Shown here piece after piece: positions 56,838 to 64,000 of a stretch of DNA of 64,000 nt. The notes under the pieces are model-generated. The model worked only from the letters and a program-made list of their open reading frames with translations. It was not told where the DNA came from and made no database searches. Source of the DNA: Sesamum alatum (taxonomy: Eukaryota; Streptophyta; Magnoliopsida; Lamiales; Pedaliaceae). Every line of letters starts with the position of its first letter. Position 1 is the stretch's first letter. The translations under genes and the position numbers were made by a program. Where the stretch lies: the NCBI GenBank assembly GCA_034509735.1, contig JACGWO010000008.1:17185864-17249863 (forward strand). Reading direction: 5' to 3'.

Positions 56838-57737
56838 CTTTTGCTGGAAATGGGCTTGAGCCGACGAACCCTAAGCAAGGCTCTAAGAATCAGAGATGAT
56901 TTTTTCACATGAATTTGACTGCGCCCATGAAGCCTCAAAGCGGAAAGGTCGAAGAAATTGATCACAGTTGTTATCTACTGGGAATAGCTCAATGAAGATA
57001 ACCAAATTATCCGAATAAATTGTGTCCAGCTTCCGCACTTATGTATTAGGAAAGGAATTCTGCCATTTGCTATTACCACATGCTCGATCTAATCGTTTGA
57101 ATACAGTATGCGGGAGCTTCACGTCGATTGCACCAAATGAAAGAATTACCCAAGTAACCAATATCAAATAAACCAGCATTGTCCAAGGCCAAACGAAAAT
57201 CTCAAAGCTGCCAATTCGGATGGGAAAGATCACCAGATTTCTCGGAGGACTCAAGAATTTCATTAAAATCTCCGGCAACAAGCCAAGCCCGTGGCAACTG
57301 GAATGACAATGTAGTAAACAGATCCCAAGAGGTCCGACGCTTTGATAGATCTAGCTCACCGTAGAAGCTCGTGAAACACCAAGGGGCCGAATCAATAGTC
57401 ACTGTGACATTGATATGATAACGACAGAAACTCCTAAGTAAACAAGAAACCGATTTATCCCACAGTAAGGCCAAACCACCACATCTACCACGACTATCAA
57501 TGCCAAAGCCAAACATCTGAAGCCATCGACGAAGGTAATCAATTTTACAGAAATTACATTTGTTTTCGAGAGGAAAACTAAAGAGGGACGGTGTGCCCGG
57601 AGAAGAGACTCTAGGGCTTTAACTGTCCAGGGCCCCCCCAACCCCTGGCAGTTCCAGACTAAGAGACTCATAATGAGGGGTGGGACTGCACTGCAGCTGC
57701 CGCTGAATCCGTGCGAATGTCGGACTGATCCATACAA
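56838..57737 (-). pseudogene. LINE-c endonuclease
   Basis: Frames at 57737-57399, 57516-57202 and 57281-57039 give LLVWNCQGLGGPWTVKAL (Asn), VFLSKTN where Glu is usual, GGLALLWDKSVSCLL, CFTSFYGELDLSKRRTSW, WLVAGDFNEILE (Asp) and FKRLDRACGNSKWQNSFPNT. The Glu of the usual TETK motif reads Lys (SKTN), consistent with loss of activity. Confidence 0.75.
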
Positions 57738-58781
57738 GCATCATCAGTTTGCTTCACACATTTTGAAGGAGAATTCACCGTATCCAAAGTCTCATCGATC
57801 AGTTTACGTTATTGTGGGTCATAAATTATCCTCCGAGCACCCGATTTCTTTCTGGCTCTAGTCGAATGGGTTGAGGATAAGAAGGATTGAGAGTGGGCGG
57901 TTTCGATAGCTGAAAATGTAAGTGGGACGTCAGTGAGGGATTGAGTGAGAGGGGGTGGCAATAGGGGCACAGGTTCAGGTCTAATATAGGAGGGTGAATT
58001 TAGGACATTTGTGGTGATATAGGGCGGAGTGATAGAGATAGTTGAACGAATTATGTGGTAGGGGGACAACAGTAGTAGGGAACGTAGTGGAATATGTGGA
58101 GAGGGAAAGGGGAGTAGTGTTTATAGGTTCAGTGAGAGGGAGAGTAAAGGAATTGGTAGTAGTGGAAATAGTATGTGAGGGGGAAGAAGTATGCTGCGAA
58201 GGTAGGGGAGTTGGGCGAGGAATATCGGTAGAGTAGTTGAATATAGCTGGTCCTCGATGTGAACTAGCTGGGGGCGGATGGCTGGAGATCATAGAAGGTG
58301 AAAAGGGTCGATTGGGTGCGGAGGTAATGCCTCGTGACCGCAAGTTAGCCAGAGTTGTCACTTGAAGCCAAGGGCTAAAGGGAAGAGGATCCTGATTTGC
58401 ATCAAAGCCGGGTTCTAACTGACATTTACAAGGTTTCAAGATATGTCCGAGGCAACCACACCAATGACGAAAATTCGGCAATCTTTCGTAAGTGAAGGTG
58501 ATAGTACATTCTGCCCCCATAGTCGCGTGAAGCTTCAGAAACCGATGAAGTGGCTTAGTGATGTTCAAACCCACTCAAATACAGGAGATGAACCCTAGAA
58601 TTGTCCGACGTTGTCTAATTCAACATCTCTAAATACTCCAAGTTGGTTCCCAATGAACGCGGTCATATTACGAGACATTTGTCCAAGAGATAGACCATGT
58701 ACATGAATTGAGAAATCCGCCAAGTTTAACTCGACTGTAGCTGGATTATCATCCTCTTCCACAATTTTCAGGACAATCAAA
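57738..58781 (-). pseudogene. LINE-c ORF1 C-terminal part
   Basis: 58780-58595 encodes part of DUF4283 (LNLADFSIHVHGLSLGQMSR). After a stop, 58574-57981 continues with ECTITFTYERLPNF and RHWCGCLGHILKPC, a CCHC knuckle whose first Cys is Arg, and then a Ser/Thr/Pro-rich tail of about 130 residues. The start of DUF4283 is missing because the LTR at 58782 interrupts it. Confidence 0.75.
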
Positions 58782-60287
58782 TGTTAGAATAGGTGATCGT
58801 CAAGCCAATTGATTGGCTCTTTGTAAACTATTCTAGACGATCTTTTTTCAATAATAGGTTAATTTAAGAAATGTTCATTGGCCATCTTCATCATATGATT
58901 TAAACATTATATTTATATGAGCATTTGGTTGAAGCCCTTAGATCAATTATGCTATGGGGTTGGCTCGCGCATATGATGGCGACCATGAAACTAACCTCTA
59001 TGGTTTGATCTAAAATATTCCAAGTCGATGAATCGGTCGAGATAGGGCATCGACCATTCCTTAAATACTTGCACTAAGTGATGTGTTCATATGATGAATG
59101 TCGAGTTTCATAGACAAAGACGTATGACGTCTGCGCACCTTAGTGGGTGCTTGATAAAGTGTTATCAAGTTCACTGAATTGACTCGCAGGAGTTGTCATA
59201 TGGAAGCCCTATATGGCATGATAGGTATGACTGGAATTCATAGGCTACGATGGTGCACTAACTAGTCCTTAGACTTGAGGTTCCACAGTAACCTTGTGCA
59301 TAGGAAGGCTATGACTTGATCATGTCCAATGTGGTCTCAGGTTTCATCCTAGATCACTATACGGTCATGTTTCAGACATAGTTGTAGCATGCATGGAGGT
59401 TGGTGAGTTCCAAGATAGAATCTGCTACTTATTATGAGATGATAACGAACCTCCTATGTTCTCTACATTATGCGTTCCTCAAAGCCCATGGCCATGGCTG
59501 TTGATCAAATAGGAGAAAGGGTTTTTCCTATATTGATAAATTGGAAGCATAACTTGAAGAGTTGATACATAGACATCAAAGACGATAATGGGAACCGGTA
59601 ACTAATTCCATACCCTAGACTTTGATCGGGAGGTTAGTAGCGGAGGGACCGTATCTGCATGGTACGCGTAGCTCACAGGTTCACGCAATAATTCACCTAT
59701 TCTCTAGTGCCATGGACCATTGCTAAATGGCCACCCATGGTGATGCGTACCCTCCAATTAAGGAGTTAATTAAGTGCGATTAATTATGATAAGATCTAAT
59801 TAATCTAATGCAAGTAAGTTGCTAATTAAATTGTATATATCATACAAGCCCAAGCTAGCTGAGTAGTGAACCTAAATGGTCACACACAAATCCATCATGG
59901 AATTATTGGAATTAATTTAAAGAATTAATTATGGAGAATAAATCAATTGATTGAAATGATTTATGAAATCATTTCATCGGAATATTAAATAATATGATTA
60001 TTTAATTTGGAGTCTAAATTCACAAGCATTAATTTGATTAAGTAAGACTTGTGATAGATTAATTAAGATAAATCTAATTGAGCTTGAAAATCAACTAATT
60101 AGATTAATTGATTTGGGCTTATATTTAATTAAATAATTAAATATCACGGGCTAAATAATTAGTTGAAAATTAATTAAAATTTGACTTAGCCCAATTGAGA
60201 ATTAAGATAAAGCCCAAGACCTTAGCTCAAGCCCACAAGACCAGATTGATTGAACATAGACATGACTTGTTTTCATCTGTAGATGAA

Positions 60288-60445
60288 GAAGAAAATATGA
60301 ATCATGCTAAAGCTTGTCTATAAAGAAGACAAGTGTAAAAGAAGAAAATATGAGTCATGCTAAAACTTGTTTATAAAGAAGACAAGTGTAAAAGGAGAAA
60401 AGATGAGTCATGCTAGAACTTGTCTATGAAGAAGACAAGTGTTAT
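60288..60445 (+). repeat. tandem repeat in the LTR, 3 x 53 bp
   Basis: Units beginning near 60297, 60350 and 60403 share ATGARTCATGCT, AACTTGT and GAAGACAAGTGT. They lie just upstream of the TATA box, where enhancer-like repeats often occur in LTRs. Confidence 0.85.
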
Positions 60446-60503
60446 CTAAGAGCAAGACAAAAGGGTTTATCTACATTCATCGTATCTAGTACAAAGAAAT
60501 TCC

Positions 60504-60511
60504 TATAAAAA
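60504..60511 (+). promoter_or_regulatory. TATA box of the Copia LTR
   Basis: TATAAAAA within TCCTATAAAAAGGGG, about 60 bp after the 53-bp repeats. Confidence 0.55.
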
Positions 60512-61010
60512 GGGGTACAAAGCAAGAGATTCATATACCTTATTTTTACACACAAAGATACAAAAACTCTTGCTTTCCTTTTGCTCTCTACCTCTTAGAC
60601 TTTTTCTCCTTCAAAGCTAGAAAGTCTAGCTTTCACTTTAGCATTGGTCTTATGTTCATTTCTCATCTCCAAAAGAGAAGAATTCCTTTGATTTCTCCAT
60701 AGATTAATAGTTGATCTACCTTAATCCTCCAATACCTACTAGCATACGTTGGAGGGTGATTCCATCATAGGTGGTGTGGACTAGCGTTAGAGGGAAGACA
60801 CTTGTGTTCCTACCGTGAACAACAATTAAAAGCGGTTCCGTTTTGACGTTCCACTATTTTTAAGGTAAGGTTGTTCTTGAGAAAGTTCAAGTAACCAACA
60901 TCAACCGGAGAGCAAGAAAAGTTGGTTTCTCTTAACCACTCAATTCCACATCGTAATAGCAACGTGACGGGCATATTTCAATTGTTGAAATTTGATTCTA
61001 TTGTGTTTCA

Positions 61011-61060
61011 CCTTCCGCCTACATGGCCGGATTTATCTTCCGCCTACATGGTCGGATTTA
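61011..61060 (+). repeat. tandem duplication, 2 x 25 bp, near the LTR end
   Basis: CTTCCGCCTACATGG is present twice, followed by CCGGATTTAT and TCGGATTTAA. Confidence 0.8.
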
Positions 61061-61088
61061 ATAGCGATTTTTGTATATTCTCAACTCA

Positions 61089-62203
61089 GTTTTTATTTGA
61101 GGATAATAATACTATATATATATATTAATATATATTATTTTCCTAATATATATGTTGATATAAATTGAGAAAGAAAATTTGTTTCTCGCTTTCATTTTGA
61201 TTAGGAAAATTCAACATAATCTCCTAATATGATTAGGACAATTTCTTCAAAAGTCCAAGTTAATTTGATATTATGAATCAAGTGCCCATGAATTAAATTC
61301 AATTTCATTCCATGAAAAACATCATGTGATTTAACATAAGAAATTAAATTCTTTTGTTTTATTAGATCTAAATATATATACATGATATTATTCGCATATA
61401 TGATATGTGATATCTTTATTTAATATATGTATGGGATGACTACGGGCTTATGATCATTCAACTAGGGGCATGCTAGGTTTTATTTCTTGTATATATGTTT
61501 ATATGGCTTTGCTTGATGTTCATACCTACACTTTATATTGTATATGATAAACAACCAAACAAGAATAAAACATTATGAGGAGGTCTTGCATTAATTAATG
61601 GTTTAAACCCTCACTTGGATTGTCCAGGTTAAAATATTAAGTCCGTGATGGATAAAATCAAATAGGATTTGATAATCCAGACCTTCCATCCATAGTGACA
61701 AAATATGAGATGCTATCACCTTTCAATTCATTGTCTCACAAGTCGTGGAATGATTTGGAAGTAGTGAAAAGTTGTACTATCACTATGAACAAGTAGATTA
61801 CCTACTATCACTCTGTCTCACGAGTCGTGGAGGGTGATAGTGGGAGGTCTTTTGTCGATGGGTTGGGCTTAACGTGGAGTAACATAATTCACTTGGAGTC
61901 GTTGGGATTATGCGAAAAATGAGGTAAAACACTGTGGGGATCTCATAAAATGAGAATGGTGAAAGTCACCTCCCATAGAATTACTTTCATGCGAATTGTA
62001 ACAACGGGGTATGAAATTCGTTCTATGGACCTCAAGTCCACTAGGAGAAATATTTCCCAAAAGCCCATATGGGGGTTTATGGAGTTTTGAAGAAATAGTG
62101 GGAGCAATTTATGATTAAAGACCATATCGTAAATTTAATTAACATTGATTGAAAGAATGCTAAAATATCCATTGTCTCTTCTTTTCTTTCTTGTAGATCG
62201 AAA
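61089..62203 (+). other. untranslated leader of the Copia element
   Basis: About 1.1 kb between the LTR and the gag start, with no open frame longer than 60 codons that I can support. It contains CACTATCACT and GTCTCACRAGTCGTGG motifs repeated near 61735 and 61806. Confidence 0.5.
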
Positions 62204-64000
62204 ATGTCTATAAGTCCACTTGCTACCATACTTGAGACAAACAAACTTGTTGGAACCAACTATGTTGACTAGCTTAGGAATCTCAAAATTATTTTAGATT
62301 CCGAGAAACGCTCTTATGTGTTGGAATATTGTCCTCCCACTGAGCTTCCCGAGGATTCGACTTATGAAGTACGTGTGACGTTCTAACGTTGGATCAATGA
62401 TGACCTTCAAGCCCGTTGCCTTATGCTGGCATCTATGTGCAATGAACTGCAAAAGCAACACGAGCACCTTAAGCATGCATCTGAGATCTTTGTATGCTTA
62501 CATGAGTTGTTTGCGGTACAAGATTGGCATATAAGATATGCAGCATCAAAGGAGTTCTATCGGGCAAAGATGACTGAGGGATCGTTTGTTCATGACCACG
62601 GCGTCAAGATGCTTTCTCTCATTGAGAAGTTAGAATCTTTGAACACAGGCATGAATAATGACTCCTACATAGATGTGATCTTACAGTCATTACCGCTGTC
62701 TTTTGATAAATATGTTGTCAATTACAATATGAACGGTCTTGAGAAGACTGTTCCTGAATTGATCAACGTGCTTATGCAATACGAGCCTACTATAAAGAAG
62801 CTTGCACCAGTAATGCTAGCAACCCCATCCACGTCTTCCTCCATGACCAAAAGGGTCATGAAATGGAAGAGAAATGGAAAGGGAAGGAAGAAAAGCAATA
62901 AGGACGGCCGAGGGAAGGTCAAAGGGAAAAAGATAATCAAGGCCAATCCAGCAAATGATGAGTGTCATCACTGCCACGAAAAAGGCCATTGGAAGAGGAA
63001 TTGCAAGAAGTTTCTTGCAATAGTCCAAGGTATTTTCGTTGTTGAAATTAACATGGTTTCTAATAATGCTTCTTGGGTATTAGATACCGGTTGTGGAGCT
63101 CATATTTGCAATGATTTGCAGGTAAAGAGAAGAAGCAAAAGGTTAGGTGAAGGGGATGTAATCCTCAGGCTTGGAGACGGCAAGCAGGTTGCTGCTAAAG
63201 CCGTTGGAACTGTTCACTTAACTATTAGCAATGATGTTAGGATAGTACTTAATAGTTGTTATTATGTACCAAGTATGATACGAAACATTGTATTTATACC
63301 TACTCTTGATGAAGAGGGGTATGAATTTTGTGTATCAAAACAATGTTTCTACTTAATGAGGAATGGTTCTTTTGTTTTACTTGGCACTTTAGTAAATGGT
63401 TTATATACTATCCAACAAAATAATATGATTATGAACGTTCAACATAAACAAAAATTGGATGATCAAGAAAATGTACAAACATGGCATGCTAGGTTGGGTC
63501 ACATTTCCAAGAATAGGATGAAGAGGTTGATCTACCCTAAGAATTTAGAAATAGAGAACTTAGATGCTCTTTCAACTTGTGAATCTTGTCTCAAGGAAAA
63601 AATGACCAAAACACCATTTATTGGACAAAGTAGCCATGCCACTGCACTGTTGGATTTAATCCACACGGATGTTTGTGGACCTTTAAGTACTCCAGCTAGA
63701 GGAGAATTTTCTTACTTCATAACCTTTACCGATGATCACTCACGGTTTGGTTATGTGTACTTAATGAAGTACAAGTCTAAAGCATTTGAAATGTTCAAAG
63801 AATTCAAACTTGAAGTAGAAAATCAAACTGGACGAAAAATTAAGACCAATCGATCTGATCGTGGTGGTGAATACTTAAGTGATGAATTCTTGAATTACTT
63901 AAAAGAGAATGAGATTCTCTCTCAGTTGACTCCTCCTGCAACGCCACAACTTAATAGCGTGGCTAAAAAGAGGAATCGAACTTTGTTGGACATGGTTTGT
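62204..64000 (+). pseudogene. Copia gag-pol (gag, protease, integrase), runs off the window
   Basis: From ATG at 62204 the frame reads MSISPLATILETNKLVGTNY, has TAG at codon 23 (GTNYVD*LRN, where Trp is usual) and TAA at codon 61, then stays open for 538 codons to the window end without a frameshift. Domains: Gag; CCHC knuckle CHHCHEKGHWKRNC (residue 254 on); protease WVLDTGCGAH (291); pre-integrase WHARLGH and CESC; integrase LIHTDVCGP (D489), FTDDHSRFGY, RSDRGGEY (D552). The third catalytic position, 36 residues on (588), is Lys in VAKKRNR where the family has Glu. RT and RNase H lie beyond the window. Confidence 0.85.

Larger units (their letters stand above)
53560..58781 (-). mobile_element. 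plant L1 LINE with RNase H domain (LINE-c), 5' end interrupted
   Basis: Read on the minus strand from 58781 to about 53560: ORF1 tail with CCHC-like knuckle, endonuclease, RT, zf-RVT and, unlike the other two LINEs here, a C-terminal RNase H domain. The 3' end is A-rich (CATTAAAAATAAATAAAC) without a long tail. The 5' part of ORF1 is cut off by the LTR that begins at 58782; the missing piece should lie beyond that Copia element, outside the window. Numerous stops and shifts make it inactive. Confidence 0.85.
58782..61088 (+). repeat. 5' LTR of a large Copia element, about 2.3 kb
   Basis: It starts TGTTAGAATAGGTGATCG inside LINE-c and shares ordered motifs with the solo LTR at 6935 (TACTTGCACTAA, GACTCGCAGG, GTCATATGGAAGCC, GCCACCCATGG). 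The 3' boundary is set near 61088 (CTCAACTCA) by analogy with that solo LTR, within some tens of bases. No primer site was recognised after it. A TATA box lies at 60504 and a three-unit tandem repeat at 60297. Confidence 0.7.

Noticed and set aside
61201..62476. Minus-strand 60-codon frames in the Copia leader and gag
   Set aside because: No domain; antisense to a clear gag frame or in AT-rich leader.

Overview
This looks like nuclear DNA from a flowering plant, most likely a eudicot. The evidence is a very AT-rich background, plant-type L1 LINEs (DUF4283/CCHC ORF1, endonuclease-RT ORF2), Copia elements, Helitron, hAT, Harbinger-like and CACTA-like termini, and a caulimovirid-like insertion with a tRNA-Met primer site. 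I cannot name the species. I found no intact host gene, tRNA or rRNA. Almost all coding signal belongs to decayed transposable elements, so this is a heterochromatic or intergenic repeat block.

Layout, 1-14 kb: a ~435-bp tandem duplication holding two diverged microsatellites; a GAGCTC-type hexamer tract hit by a small rearranged Copia element (1060-2234); a hAT-like element with G/C-rich ends (3020-3645); foldback MITEs; a solo Copia-type LTR with perfect 5-bp target duplications (6935-8709); a 280-bp Helitron (10934-11213); and a Mutator-like MITE with a perfect 9-bp target duplication (12987-13315).

14-24.4 kb: a solo LTR (14067-20798, TSD AATAT) is split by a complete but dead Copia element (14261-20022, TSD CAATC). 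Next is a degenerate endogenous pararetrovirus on the minus strand (about 21065-24145), placed exactly between the two arms of an inverted-repeat element. 24.4-30 kb is AT-rich DNA with MITEs, a Helitron end and a C18 run.

30-33 kb: a Harbinger-like element (TAA duplications) contains a GC-rich, possibly captured, segment and a nested hAT-like element with an imperfect 8-bp duplication. 33.2-39.1 kb and 42.2-47.7 kb hold two full-length, inactive plant L1 LINEs on the plus strand, each with its own target-site duplication. 48-53 kb carries further MITEs, including a second copy of the 9-bp-TSD family and a CACTA-like MITE. 53.6-58.8 kb is a third LINE on the minus strand that, unlike the other two, carries an RNase H domain. 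Its 5' end is interrupted by a large Copia element (58782 to beyond the window end), whose long LTR is related to the solo LTR at 6935.

The genes do not form a working pathway. The coherent story is layered insertion and decay: order of events can be read from nesting, target duplications and coding damage. The most unusual locus is the pararetrovirus remnant flanked by inverted arms.
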